Source of the DNA: Verpa conica
Taxonomy: Eukaryota > Ascomycota > Pezizomycetes > Pezizales > Morchellaceae
Assembly (NCBI GenBank): GCA_033030425.1
Contig: JAUFSD010000014.1
Location: 806,001-870,000, forward strand
Length of the DNA: 64,000 nucleotides
Direction: 5' to 3'
The notes under the pieces were generated by a model. It ran no database searches and had not been told where the DNA came from. It saw only the letters and a list, made by a program, of their open reading frames with translations. The position numbers and the translations under genes were made by a program. Below are positions 32,433 to 44,400 of this stretch, in pieces; within the stretch, counting starts at the first letter, position 1, and every line of letters starts with the position of its first letter.

Positions 32433-34043
32433 CTAACTGATTTGATCTACTAAGGTTCTAGGGCTGTACGAATAACGGCAATCCTCCCTCCACTGCTGTA
32501 CATTATCTGGGCAGGCAACTCGAAGCCATTCTACCTTACTCTCAAACCACTGGACCATAGCCTCCAAAATCTTAATTTTTGCTACATCAGAAACCCCAGC
32601 TTCTTGAGCCTTCCTTGCGTTTTCTTTGAACCTCCTGGTCGCGGCCTCATGAGTGGATTCAAACTCCCGTACCTTCTCGGGGCACTTGACCTGGAACCAC
32701 CCTAAGCCTTCTTCTAGCCATTCCAAACCAGCTTCTAAACACTGAACCTTCCTCACGTTCGCAGACTCTGGGCAGTTAGCCTCGAACCATTTCTGATTAC
32801 CCTCTAGCCACCGCAACTCACTCTCCGATTGGCGTATATTCCGCTCCAACCTATATATCTCTGTACTTAACCCCCGCAATTCCTCCTGTAACTGACACTT
32901 CTCTGTATTCACTGTCTCCAGCTGTTGTAATCGTTCTTCCAATATCTGGGTATGATTTTTCATCCTCTGTATCTCTGCCGCGTTGGAAGCCTCCAGCTGC
33001 ACTTTCTCTGTTTTTGCCATCTGTAGCTCCATTATCTTCGCCGCGTAGGCCACCTCTAGCTGCTGTATTATTTCTGCGTTGGCGGCCTTTGACTGCCGTA
33101 TCGTTTCCGCACTGGAGATCTCCAATTGCCGTACCTTCTCTTCCGACGTAGCGACTCGATTCTTCCAGTCTTGAACCTCCCTCTCCAAGTCACCGAGGAT
33201 ATTCCACGCATCAAATTCTTTTTCCACCTTACAAAATCTTTCTGCCACCCTCTCCACTATCTGAACTGCAAGATTGCACCTCTTACGTAGCAAAATCGCC
33301 ATGTCACTCCGGCCCACCAACTCCTCAAGATTATTTGCTGCAAATGTTGACACAAGATCCTCCATTGGCTCTTTTGGGGTTGTGTGGGGATTGATGTGAG
33401 GTTCTGTGTAAGCTTCTGTGTGGAGGTTCGTGTTTGAGTAGACATACTCAAGCAACTCAACAATATTCGGTATCGTATTCGGGACCTCCTTCAACGTATC
33501 GCCATCAATCCCCCCGAGCGCAGCTCTGAGCCGTTCGTAGGCCATCGTTTCCAGCGCTTCGACATCTTGATACTGTGCAAGCGTATAAACCTTTGCATGT
33601 ACAAGCAGTGTGTTTGTGTCTGTAGTTCCCAACCCCACGTAGCCTACAAGACTCTGAGCCGTATCTGGTGTATTCGCACCATCCTGACTGTCTATCTCTT
33701 GTCCACCCACCTCTTCCACCCCTTCCACCTCTTCTAAGCCAGAGTCGGGAACTTGATAGTCCCCAACATATAGGAACTGGACGAACCGCTCTACTGTATC
33801 GTCGTCCCAATTTGTCAAATTGATTCTTTTAGGAATGTTGTTCCATCCGCTGGTATTACTACGGTGTGCCTCTGACTGCTTAGCGAGAACATCACTGTGG
33901 ACAAAAAAGCGTTTTCCGGATTGTGCTAGAATCTCAAAGGGCTCCGATGAGATGAATTTGAGGTGTTTGATGAGGCTGTGGGTGTTAGCGGGGGGTATCC
34001 TGGAGAGGTGGGGGGAGTAGTACCTAGGGGGATTTCCAGGCAT
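32433..34043 (-). CDS. BTB/POZ coiled-coil protein B15 with WF-CPE modules
   Basis: Exon 1 is 34024-34043 (MPGNPP), intron 33976-34023 (48 bp, CTAACACCCACAG end), exon 2 33975-32433, giving 520 residues. Because the intron is a multiple of three without a stop, an unspliced 536-residue form is also open. BTB first half: FISSEPFEILAQSGKRFFVHSD...WDDDTVERFVQFLYVGDYQ. The linker carries NTPDTAQS. Second helices are TLLVHAKVYTLAQYQDVEAL. The BACK-like region has an insertion of TEAYTEPHINPHT repeats before RDL-type VSTFAANNLEELVG. The coiled coil includes at least three WF modules (LRWLEGNQKWFEANCPES, LGWFQVKCPEKVREFE, VEWLRVACPDNVQQW). Confidence 0.84.
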   Translation of the reverse strand: MPGNPPRYYSPHLSRIPPANTHSLIKHLKFISSEPFEILAQSGKRFFVHSDVLAKQSEAHRSNTSGWNNIPKRINLTNWDDDTVERFVQFLYVGDYQVPDSGLEEVEGVEEVGGQEIDSQDGANTPDTAQSLVGYVGLGTTDTNTLLVHAKVYTLAQYQDVEALETMAYERLRAALGGIDGDTLKEVPNTIPNIVELLEYVYSNTNLHTEAYTEPHINPHTTPKEPMEDLVSTFAANNLEELVGRSDMAILLRKRCNLAVQIVERVAERFCKVEKEFDAWNILGDLEREVQDWKNRVATSEEKVRQLEISSAETIRQSKAANAEIIQQLEVAYAAKIMELQMAKTEKVQLEASNAAEIQRMKNHTQILEERLQQLETVNTEKCQLQEELRGLSTEIYRLERNIRQSESELRWLEGNQKWFEANCPESANVRKVQCLEAGLEWLEEGLGWFQVKCPEKVREFESTHEAATRRFKENARKAQEAGVSDVAKIKILEAMVQWFESKVEWLRVACPDNVQQWREDCRYSYSPRTLVDQIS

Positions 34044-34142
34044 GGTTTCCGGAGCAAACAGGAGGACTATAGAGTACTGTCATTCCTCTGATGTGAACCT
34101 AAGAGAGGCCTTTAACTCCTTGGGTATCATAGACAGTGGATA

Positions 34143-34171
34143 GATAACCCTAGCCCTGGATGGATGCCTGA
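34143..34171 (-). promoter_or_regulatory. Telomere-like promoter box of B15
   Basis: GATAACCCTAGCCCTGG then ATGGATGCCTGAGG, about 100 bp upstream. One substitution in the repeat (AGCCC), and a GTGTTACAAAG-like element follows. Confidence 0.62.
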
Positions 34172-34723
34172 GGTGGGGTTGCTGATCACTCAAGAGTGTT
34201 ACAAAGAAGCAATAACCAAAGGCCACAAGACAAGTAGTTTGACCTTAAAGCCTGACGTCAACAGCTGTTATGAGATGGGATTTATCTACGCCTTGCGCAT
34301 GGTTAGGTCTGGGTAAATAATTTAGTCTAGCGGTGTCTTAGACACCCTAGCTGACTTAAACCTGGGCTCCAAAGCTAGTTAGAATGGGCCCAAAGCGATT
34401 GACAACACAATTGATATATCTTGGGTACTGGCCGCGAGATAGAGCTTGTGTTTTGCAATCACATTGGTGTAACTAATACCAGCGACAACAAACTCATTCG
34501 AGGGTGATAATGTATGTTAAATCTTATCCCCGAGATTTGAAAGATTCTAGCCTGTGAGCCCTCACTCCAGAAACTATACATATAGTTCAACGTCATGCCC
34601 CAGCACACCAAAGCTACAAGATATTATACACCTTTAGGAAAGTTGGGAGAGTTCTAAAAGTACCAAATGGAAATTTTATTTACTCGATAGACTTAGGCCT
34701 CTAACCACCACACATGGTCTCCA
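34172..34723. other. Intergenic stretch, nothing recognised
   Basis: TTATGAGATGGGATTT at about 34268 may be a worn distal box; nothing else was recognised. Confidence 0.3.
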
Positions 34724-36407
34724 TCATACAGAAGAGCTACATACTGTGAAAATCAATCCCTTGAGCGCCCCAATAAGTGAGCGCCTTCTTCCCACTTGCG
34801 GTATCTGCCCCGGATAAGCAGCCTTGAATAAATCTAACTTAAACTTGAAGCAGTGCACCTTAGATTCTAGCAACTCAATCTTCGCCGCGTCTGCAACCCC
34901 GAATCCTCTGACTTTCGCCACATTTGCAGCTTCACACCCTAGAAGCTTTACTGCATTATCCTCAAATTCCTGGATCTCCGCCGCACCTGTAACCCCAGGC
35001 TCTAATTCCTCGCCCAAGTTGGTAGCCTCAAACCAGTTTACCAGAGCTTCTAAATGCTTCATACTAGCCTCCAAAGACTGGATCTTCGCCGTATTGGCGG
35101 ACTCAAACTCTCGTGCCTGATCTGGACAGGCAACCTCGAACCATTTTACCGTACTCTCCAACCACCGTACCTCAGCCTTCAACCTCCATATCTCCTCCGC
35201 CGTGATAGTCTCTAAATTTCGTACTTGCTCTGTGCTAGCCGCACCCGATTTCTGTACATGTTCTTCTAATCGCCACATACTATCTTCTAACTTCTGCATT
35301 TCCGCCGTATTGGGAGCATTCAACTCGCGTACATTCTCTTGTAGTTTTTGTATCTCGGCGTTGGCGACACCCAATTCTCGGACTTTCTCCGCGTTGGAAA
35401 CCCTCAACTTTCGCACCATCCTTTCTAGCTTTCTTATCCTCTCTTTCAATCCTCGTGTCTGCTCTTCCATAGCTTGCACCTCTGCCCGTAGCTCACTGAC
35501 GACTCCAGGTCTCTGCATCTTTGGATTGACGACATAGAGCTGCACCTTGTCTAACGTAGCAGTCCGAACCCCCTGGTCCTGTAACTCCCTCTCTATCTTA
35601 CAAACCCCCCTTACATCACAGAGTCTCTTCGCCACCTCCCCCATCAATTCAGCTACAAATTCACCTCCCTTGCATAACAAACATATCATCTCCGGCCGAC
35701 CAGCAAGCTTCTTAAAGTTGTTCGCCGTGAAATCCAACACAAGACTCCGCGCTGGCTCCTCCGAGCCCATATAGGGACCGGTTTGAGAGTAGATGTATTC
35801 CAGTAGTCCGATAAAATCCGTCATTCCACCAGAGGACTCCTCCAACAAATTCTCAATGCTCTTTTCAAGCTCCTTGTCAAGCCTCTCCAAGGCCAACACC
35901 CGAAGTGCTTCGATACCTTTATTTTGCGCTAATGAATATAACTTGGCATGTACCAGCAGTGTGTTCGCACCCATATCCTCAAATTCACTCTCCTCTGGCA
36001 CTGCCATATCCTGTATTTTCCCCTCAATCGCCTCGGCCAATCGTTCGGTTTCCTCATCCGATTCCCCACCAAATTCATCTTCATCCCCTTCCACGGGTAC
36101 CCCGCTTCCAGGTGCTGGTTGAGGGACTTGATAATCTCTAAGATAGAGGAACTCGAGAAGGCGCTCCACCGTATAGCTATCCCAATCTGATAAATCGACT
36201 TTCTTCCCGGTAGCTCCATCTGCGGTAGTGTTATCGAGTAGGTTTGGTTGTGATGCAAGGATGTCGCTGTGGGCAAAGAAGTTTTTATTTCGGGATTGAA
36301 CCTTGAGCGTCTCAGAGGAGAGGAAACTATTGTTGTTAGCCAGAGTACACTACTCGTAGAGAGAGAGGGGGGTAATACTTAGGGAAGCGGGAGGAGGCAG
36401 GCTCCAT
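34724..36407 (-). CDS. BTB/POZ coiled-coil protein B16 with WF-CPE modules
   Basis: Exon 1 is 36379-36407 (MEPASSRFP, slightly longer than usual), intron 36327-36378, exon 2 36326-34724, giving 543 residues. BTB first half: FLSSETLKVQSRNKNFFAHSDILASQ...WDSYTVERLLEFLYLRDYQ. The acidic linker has no TPDTVQS. Second helices are LLVHAKLYSLAQNKGIEAL. BACK-like FIGLLEYIYSQT and RSLVLDFTANNFKKLAG. The C-terminal 300 residues are coiled coil with a WF module (VRWLESTVKWFEVACPDQAREFE) and weaker relatives (ALVNWFEATNLGEELE, FKLDLFKAAYPGQIPQ), making B14-B16 a structural subgroup. Confidence 0.82.
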
Positions 36408-36526
36408 AGTGATTTTTGGTAATAAGAGGTAGGTCTTAAGTATTTTTTATTGTTTAATTCCGAAGAGGGACTAGGAGGTGGTTTTAGCGGTGCCTTGCAT
36501 TTATGGGGTAAAGGTGGGGGATAACA

Positions 36527-36560
36527 ACGCATACATAACCCTAACCCCTTGTGTGGGTAG
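36527..36560 (-). promoter_or_regulatory. Telomere-like promoter box of B16
   Basis: GCATACATAACCCTAACCCC then TTGTGTGGGTAG, about 120 bp upstream of B16. Confidence 0.68.
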
Positions 36561-36856
36561 ATAGCCAACCTCTCAGCGTTCGTGAGCTGTGGGAGTAGTA
36601 ATCGACCAATGATAAAAGATAGCTATAAGCAATGCTATATACATCACTGGATCCATAACTAAACTCTCGAGATACTAGACATGAGTTTTGATCTTTACTA
36701 AGAACGAGCTATCGGGTGTCATACTTGATATAACGCTCAGAATAAAGCATGACTCGGCCGGGCTTCTGCTAACACCATAGGTATATATCCACCGGTCCTT
36801 ATACCTCAATACGCACGAAGTCATGAAAAATGTCCAATAAATAATAGCACAATAAC

Positions 36857-38018
36857 CTAATCGTATAGAGAATCTTTAGGCCGCGTAGCTTTCTTTACGG
36901 GGCGTTTTTTCCCCAACCCCATCTTTCGGGCCTTAGTTACCACCTGTGGTACCTTCTGTATATCGGTAGCCTCTAGCTGCTGTACTTTCTCTCCACTTGT
37001 AACCTCCGGCTCAACCACTACTTCCGGCTCGACCACCATCGCCACCTCTATCACCTCCGGCTCGAGTACTACCTCCGGCTCGATTTCTATCTCCGGCTCG
37101 ATTGCTACCTCCGGCTCGATGGCCTCCAATCGGTGCCCTACCTCCACTCTAGTAGCCTCTAGTCGTTGAACTTTCTTCTCTACAGAAGTAACCCGGCTCT
37201 TCCACATCTGTGCCTCCCTCCTAGTTTCAGAAAGCTCTCGCATATCACACAGTCTCTTTGCCACCCTCTCCATCAATTCAACTGCAAAATCGCCCCCTTT
37301 ACGCAACAAGGTCGACATTTCCCTGTGTTCCATCAAGTCCTCAAAGTTCTTCGCCGCAAAGTCCAATGAAAGTCCCCACACCGTTTCCTCGGAGCTCGTC
37401 TGAGGTGGGGTATAAGGGGTTCTCTGAAGATTTATATACTCCAATAACTCGATAACATCTGCCGTATCATCCAAGGGCCCCTTCATACAACCATCAATCT
37501 CTTCAAGCGCGCTACTAAGCCGCTCTAGTGACATCTTCCGGAGCGCTTTCACATCTTGATAATACGCGATCGTATGCAACTCCGCATGTACTAGTAGTAT
37601 ATTCGCCATAGGTTGTCTATGTAGAGTCTCCTCTAGAGCTTCCTGGCTTTGAACTGTATCTGGCGTGTTCGCTCGTTCAGATTTTTCGGCCTTCTCCACT
37701 GGCCTAACTTCTAGTTCGTCCTCTTCCTCCGGGATTGGCTCAGGGACTTGGTAGTCCCCATAATATAAGAATTGAAGGAGACGTTCTACGGTATCGCTCT
37801 CCCAATATGATAAATCGACTTTGCTCCCGGCGGTCTTACCCGCGATTGATGAGTAGAGTGGTTTCGATTGTGCTGCGAGAATATCGCCGTGGACAAAGAA
37901 GCTCTTTGTGTGTGACTGGACCTCGAAGGTCTTTGAGGAAAGAAAGCTGTGGGTGTTAATGAGGGCGTGTTATGCAGTGATAGTAGAGAGGGAAACACTT
38001 AGGAGGGTTGAAAGGCAT
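36857..38018 (-). CDS. BTB/POZ protein B17 with E-P-E-V repeat
   Basis: Exon 1 is 37999-38018 (MPFNPP), intron 37947-37998, exon 2 37946-36857, giving 369 residues. BTB first half: FLSSKTFEVQSHTKSFFVHGDILAAQS...WESDTVERLLQFLYYGDYQ. The linker carries NTPDTVQS. Second helices are ILLVHAELHTIAYYQDVKAL, with H replacing the usual Y. BACK-like VIELLEYINLQ and WGLSLDFAAKNFEDLME. After a short coiled coil comes a tract of E-P-E-V/I units (about residues 285-330, DNA 37000-37120), then a basic tail (KARKMGLGKKRPVKKATRP) that could bind nucleic acid or act as a nuclear signal; that is a guess from composition. Confidence 0.82.
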
Positions 38019-38126
38019 GCTTTTTTAGGACTGATAACAGGAAACTACCGTTGGTTCTGTAGTATGTAGGTTTAAAGGCAGCCTTCTCCCTTTGATAGAT
38101 TTAACTTGTAAGTATGTGGTTGTACT

Positions 38127-38154
38127 GGACCCTAACCCTATATGCGGCTGCCTG
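38127..38154 (-). promoter_or_regulatory. Telomere-like promoter box of B17
   Basis: GGACCCTAACCCTATATGC then GGCTGCCTGAG, about 110 bp upstream of B17. Confidence 0.62.
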
Positions 38155-38544
38155 AGTCATACTAGGATAGTTTGATGGAGAGCCTTAGGCCCTCAACTAT
38201 TATACACTCCCTAAAAACTACTAAAGTGCAGCAATTGTCTGACGAGAGTTGCTCATGCCTACCTTTTGAAAGACATGTGATATCATCCCTAGTAAAACAT
38301 ATTAATGTTTTTCATGAGCAGATATATAAAATGGTTACATTCCTATTAATACACCAACAATACATATAATTAGATAACCAACTACTTTTCAAGTATTGAA
38401 AATGTATACGCCTATTTACGCTTAGATCTCGATTTTAAATGATTTTATTCCACATATACATCTTCATTCCTTAAGAAATGACCTAGGTACTTATGCCGCG
38501 ATAAATTCTCTTGCCAAGACCCTGCATATATGTAAGGCGGGGAT
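38155..38544. other. Intergenic stretch before the LINE, nothing recognised
   Basis: No feature was recognised. The LINE target duplication begins at 38545. Confidence 0.35.
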
Positions 38545-38613
38545 ACATTCTTGAGCTAGGCATCCTCCATCCCTCCTATTTTCTCAGTTTTTGAAACTCA
38601 ACACCAAAATATT

Positions 38614-39661
38614 GTGTGGCAACCACTTTTCCCCACCAAACTCACCAAAATCACAGGCCTCAAAATGCCAAGTCCTGACCCCTCTCTTTCCGAAATTTAT
38701 GACAACCTACAAACTGGTCTCATAGACCATGAAATAGGCATGCCAAACTCTTCTCTCATCTCTTCCACCGTCGCCAACGCTATGAATGACGACAACACCT
38801 CCCCCATGGAGAAGCTGCTCCTCACCCTCCTTTGTTCCACCTTCAAGGTCGCAGCCCAGGCTAAACACGCCGCCCTCGAACTCTCCCACCAACTCGATTC
38901 CATCACGGCCGCAGTCGATGACATTCAGACAAAGACTCGGTACGCCTCCAACCATCCCCCCACTAGCGTCTACGACCGTTTCGAGAGACTCGAAGCCATC
39001 GTCAAGAACATTAAAAGTTCAACCTCTTCTCCTCCTGCAACCTTCCCCCATCAAAGAACCCAACCAGTCACCCCTGCTGGCCCCTCCTACCAGAGCCCAC
39101 CCGCCAAATCTTCCCCGACACCGGTCACTGTCACCGAAAAGAAGTCCTATGTTGACGCAGCCAAGTCGGCTGCCAACACCACTACCCCAAAGACTACCAA
39201 GACTACCAACCCTCGTCCCAGGCAACCGAAAGTCACGGGGATAAGCCCAAGACCCTGCCCACTGCCCAGCGAAGGTTCTTCTCGTCCAGACAGACCCCCT
39301 CCCCCCTCAAAGACTCCGAGTCCCTTGTTCAACGCCTCCCTACTCTCCTAAGCCAGTTCCTCGCTAAAGGAGGACAAGTTGCCCCCGTCACCTCTCTTAC
39401 AGTCTCCATTAACCAACGTGGAGCTGTCTCAGTCACCGCCCCCCCTACGGTCCCAGCCTCCACATACGCCCCCTTCTTCGAAGGACTCACCGCCATTCTC
39501 AACCAAACGGTCAATGATTCCTCTAACCCGTTTCAATTGTTCAAGCAAGCTCCTACCACCTGTGACGTTGCTGTCAGAGGCATCCCGCTAAGCGAGTTCC
39601 CCGACCTCGCCCACTTTAAAAAAGCCTTCCCTGAAGCAGTGAAACTCGCTACAGGGATCAC
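38614..39661 (+). pseudogene. LINE ORF1, 5' part, frameshifted and then cut by an LTR
   Basis: The ORF1 product begins at 38614 or, more plausibly, at the ATG at 38665 (MPSPDPSLSEIYDNLQ). It contains a helical stretch (LALELSHQLDSITAAVDDIQ-type) and a Pro/Ser/Thr-rich disordered segment. A frameshift near 39236 (ACGGGGATAAG) moves the frame; coding continues in another frame (DKPKTLPTAQRRFFSS ... FKKAFPEAVKLATG) up to the LTR at 39662. ORF1 proteins of LINEs bind the element RNA; this copy cannot make one without frame correction. Confidence 0.8.
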
Positions 39662-40918
39662 TGTGACGACTTTACCATCGTCATGACTAGTCTCAAGTAC
39701 CTCTCCGCATAAAGACACCTAAGGATCTCCCTTGAGGCATAGGACTAGCTATCCCATTCCGGTCAATAGATACTAAGGAAAGTCATTACTATGATAGCCC
39801 GATCCCTAAGCGAGCTGGCGAGCCCCTAGGACGGAGCGAAGCTCACCGTCGTCGGTATGCGACAGAGACCAGAGTAATGCGTCTGTAGCTTATAGCTACG
39901 GAAGATACTAGCGCAATGAGACTGAAGCAGTTACCTCCATGAACAGAGTTAAGCTCCTGTTCCTCTAGGAGGAATAATAACAGCTTCGCTGATGGCCAAT
40001 CTTATGGGAGGCCGAGAGCCATGAAACAAGAGCAAAGCTATGCTTAGTAGTTAGGGCCGCCAGCAAAAATAGTAATTAACCTGGCGGCGTCACGAATCGA
40101 ACCATACGGGGCTATGCCTTGTGCGTCGCCCTAAGGTCCTTATGGATCAAGATTACCTCTCCGCCACGCTCCCAGGTTGGACTAAGAACGTGGGAAAGGA
40201 ATCTAAGCAACGGCAGGAATCACCAGTGGGTTACCCTACCTAGGGGACTCTGTGTTTCCTAACACCCCCGAGGCGCCCCACTGTGCCACCCGCCGTTTGC
40301 AGAGGGGGCCCCCCTGAGTTGCTGATTCCCTAACAAAAAGACAAGTTTTGGACCCCAAAAATAACCCCAAAACCGTCAGGAAAATTCGTCCAACCAAACC
40401 GAACTCGGAGGGTATATGGGGGACAGTGCTGCGAATCCATAGGTGCAATCGGATTTGAAATCGGACCATTTTAGCAATAGTTACAGAGTTTTTAGTAACC
40501 AACGCTTTTTAGTCGCTAGTCTATCGACCCCGCTAGTTCTTAGGGGCGCTCTAGACTCAGTTGATTTCCAAGCGCGGAGGAATTGTTCCCCCGCTCCTTG
40601 GCAGCCTGCTCGCTTTCAAAATCATAGCTTAAACCCGTCCTTCCCCCAGGACAATCATAATTGCTAGTCAACGAACAACCGTTGTTCAGAGACCCTCATA
40701 CTCTTTGCTAAAGACGTTTGTCTTCCCCTGGGAAGCAGAGCCTTTTAAAGTCTTTAGTTATCTATCCATTAAATCCTTATTCCTGTTTGCCTAGGGACTG
40801 TCGACCTTCCGTGTTGACGAGCGGTTCTAAGCCTCGCTGCTGAAGCTTCTCGTCAGAAAGGAAGGTTGTTGGTTTTTTTTTGGTACGGCAGTACTCCCCT
40901 GGGAGTGCCCCCGTTACA
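39662..40918. mobile_element. Solo LTR 1 inside LINE ORF1
   Basis: A 1257-bp sequence starts TGTGACGA and ends CCGTTACA (TG...CA ends), flanked by ATCAC at 39657-39661 and 40919-40923. It is nearly identical to the copy at 44639-45896. No internal retrotransposon domain lies next to it, so it is a solo LTR, probably Ty3/Gypsy-type from its ends and duplication length. Confidence 0.9.
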
Positions 40919-40923
40919 ATCAC

Positions 40924-41419
40924 TCCTCTCGACACCCGCTTCCTCACTGCCGATGACACCGCCCGAAATGCCCAAAAGTTCTCAACTGTTGTCATCACTG
41001 TTACAGCTGAAGAAGCAGCCATTATTGGCACCACCATCAGACTTTTTTCACGCCCCCGCCACTGCTCCGTCATGTGGTCAGCCTCCAAAGCCACTCTCTG
41101 CCGCAACTGCTACAAATTCGGCCACCCAACCAAAAGGTGTAAACAAAAAGAGCCCACCTGCCCCATCTGCTCCCTAGGTCACTCTAGGGACAAACACCAG
41201 TGCGCCGTTACCACGTGCCCTGGCCACGTCCGCCCAAAACCCAACTGCTGTGTCGCCACTCCCTCCAAGTGCGTCAACTGTGGGGGTAACCACACGGCAA
41301 ATTTCTCGAAATGCCCCTACCGCATTTCCATCATCAACAAGCTCAGAGGTGGACCTACCCAGGAGGCCCAACCCTCTTCAGATGCCACTGAGGAAGTGGC
41401 GATGAACGACACCATTTAA
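40924..41419 (+). pseudogene. LINE ORF1, 3' part with three CCHC zinc knuckles
   Basis: Coding resumes directly after the LTR duplication (PLDTRFLTADDTARNAQKF). It contains CRNCYKFGHPTKRC (C-x2-C-x4-H-x4-C), CPICSLGHSRDKHQC and CVNCGGNHTANFSKC, the nucleic-acid-binding knuckles of LINE gag-like proteins. The stop (41417-41419) is one base before the ORF2 ATG (TAAAATG), a layout suited to termination-reinitiation. Confidence 0.88.
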
Positions 41420-41420
41420 A

Positions 41421-44400
41421 ATGTTTAGTACGATCACTAAACATTCTTCTTCTTTTAACATCATCCAACACAACTGCGCCGGGAGCAACAATGTGTTTCT
41501 TTCTCTATTCTCAAATCCAGTAGTTCACTCGTCACAGGTCATAGCTGTGCAAGAACCCCCGCTATTTAATCGCTCTCCTTTAGTCGCACCCAACTTCGCT
41601 CTCTTTAAACCCACACCCACACTTCAGTCAGATAAGGTGTCAGTGTGCTTTTATGTTAACCTTTCCTTTTTGGATAAGAATTCCGTTACCCAGACCCCCT
41701 CGCACCGAGGAGACATTGCTTTTATTACATTGCATTTTACAACTTCAAATCATACTTTTTTTTCCTTAACACTCGTCAATGTTTATAACAGACAGGTGTT
41801 CGATTCTGTTAGATCTGTCCCTCCCTACATGGCCTTTCCGGCCTCGTCTGTCCCTACCGTTGTTGTTGGTGACTTCAATGTTCACTCTCCTGCCGCGGAT
41901 CCCTTACGAAAGTTCTCCACAACAGAACTAAATCTTTCCACTCCCTATTTTAGGTTAGCCAACCAACTTGGCTTTTCACTTATTAACACACCTGGGAAAT
42001 ACACCAGAATCTCTCCCGACCCGAGAAAGCGACATAGCGTTATCGACTTTACCTGGGCTAATCATTCCGCAACTCAATTAATTCAAAAATGGCTGATCCC
42101 ACCAGTTCCCTCAGGCTCAGATCACAGGGTCATACTCTGTCAGCGGGCCCCTCCGGACTCTGATTTCACTCCCTACAACACCCCCAATTGGTCTCTCGCT
42201 AACTGGGACCTCATCGCTCCCCAGCTGAGCGAGTTTCAGCTTCCTCCTGACTCCCCCAACCTAGATAACTGGTTCGACGAGTCTTTTAATCAACTTCACA
42301 ACATTCTTCTTTTACACACTCCCACAAAGAAAGTTTCATCATGGTCAAAACCCTGGTGGAACCCTAATCTTTCCCAACTAAGGTCTATTTACCACAGCGT
42401 TCACAAGTCCTACCGCAAAGGACTTTCCCCCCCATTCAAGCTTAAAGCGGCCAAAAACGCCTACTTTAACGCTATCAAGAAGGCCAAACGTGACCATTGG
42501 AACACGTTTGTGTCCAACGCCTCCCCTTCCGATACGTGGCGGCTTAAGAAAATGGCCACCAGATCCGAGGACCGAATCCCGTCCATTCCCAATTCCCCTA
42601 CACCCCAAATCCTAAATGAAAATTTAGTGAATGCATTCTTTCCTCCGAGACCAGATACTGGCTCCCCCCTTCCCCTACGGCATCATAATGTTCCCATTAT
42701 TACACCTGAAGAAATTCAGCTCGTTCTTTCCAAAACATCCAACCTATCGGCACCAGGACCCGACTCCATTCCCTACTCAGTATGGAAAGGTGTCCATAGG
42801 ATTAACCCCACACTCATTCCTAGAATTCTTACTCCTCTTTTAAAAAGCGGTTACCACCCACTTTCCTTAAAAAAGGCAAATGGTGTAGTCCTAGCCAAGC
42901 CAGGCAAAGACGACTACACAGCCACTTCCTCCTATCGGATAATTGTGCTTCTCCAAACCTTTTCAAAAGTCTTGGAAAAAGTCGTCACCCTTAGACTGGC
43001 AAAGATAGCGAAGGCCACCGGCCTAGTCCATCCACACCAGTGCGGCTCTGTCGCAGGCCTTTCCACCTCAGACGCCACCACTGTCTTTTACAACGAAATC
43101 AGAGCTATGCAACTAGCTAAACTGAAAGTCTCCACTCTTTTTTTAGACATTAAAGGCGGCTTTGACAATGTGGTTAAACACACCCTAGCCTCCATTCTTA
43201 CTTCCCAAAGCGTTCCCTCCTATATGGTTAACTGGATCCTTTCCTTTTTATCCGATCGCTGGGTCACCTTGCTTTATAAAGGCTCCCCCAAGCTAGCTGT
43301 TCCCGTTCAAGTTGGGGTCCCCCAAGGATCCCCCATCTCTCCTTTATTATTTGTTATTTACGTTAGCGTTTTACATCACCTGGAACCATCACCAGGCATT
43401 ACCCTATCATACGTTGATGATTTTGCCATCACGGTTGCCTCCCCCACAGTGGAGGAAAACATTCTTTTACTTCAAGAAAATTACTATCGCCTTAAAAACG
43501 ATGCAGCTCCCCGCAACGTGTCCTTCTCAGTCGCTAAAACTGAGCTGATGCACTGGCGCACCCCCAGAGACAAGTCTCCAGTTTCACATCTTTCCGTGTG
43601 TATTGATGGACACACCTTCCATCCAAAACCAATAGTCCGGTGGGTCGGCTACTGGTTTTCACCCTCATTCAACCCAAACGATCATTTTATAAGAAGGCTG
43701 GCGTCCGCCCAGGCTTCCTTTGGCATTCTTCATAGGTTTTCCTCTCCCGGGAAAGGTCTTTCCTCAAGTAATTGCAGGAAACTAGCTACCCTCGCTATTC
43801 GCCCCATGCTCACTTATGGAGCCACTCTTTTTACCCCCACCTCAGCCCTAAAAGAAATGGAGGTCTTTTGGAACTCCGTTCTCAGGTGGGCCCTAGGTTG
43901 CTTTAGATCAACCAATCTACACGCTCTATGGGCGGAGGCATCCGCCCCCCCGTTGATACTTTACCTTCAATATCTCAAGATCAAACACGCCATCCGAGTT
44001 GCTACGGCCCACCCCCTTAACAATCCAGTCACGGCCCGGTTTGACTCTTCGTTCCCAACCATCTCACCTGAACGGAGCTACTCACACTTCGAACTTCTCA
44101 AAGGCCTCCCTAATCCTCCCAAAAAGTGGAATTCGGTCGCCAAAGCAGGCGTGAACCACCTGCCAATCGAATTTTTAGGTTCCCTTATTCAACCATTACT
44201 AGGCTCTAACCTTAGCCATAAAAATTTTTCAATACTTATCAAACAACAGCTCCTAAAGAATTGGGAGATTCTTTACCCCCCACCCAGTTACTACAAATAC
44301 GGTTGTTCTCTTACAACACCATATTTCATGTCTCTTCACAAGTTTCAATCTTCCCGTCTCCACCAAATGCGGGTGGAAAAGAGCTACTTAAACGCCCACA

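Noticed and set aside
38172..38369. 65-codon plus-strand frame upstream of the LINE
   Set aside because: No recognisable domain or codon bias; it lies in the B17 upstream region.
38707..39514. Several glycine- or valine-rich minus-strand frames
   Set aside because: They are shadows of the Pro/Ser/Thr-rich ORF1 of the LINE.
40075..40170. tRNA-like A box (TGGCGGAGAGG) and B box (GGTTCGATTC) on the minus strand in solo LTR 1, also present in LTR 2
   Set aside because: The D and T stems do not pair properly and the sequence is part of a transposon LTR. It is at most a decayed tRNA-derived segment, not a tRNA gene.
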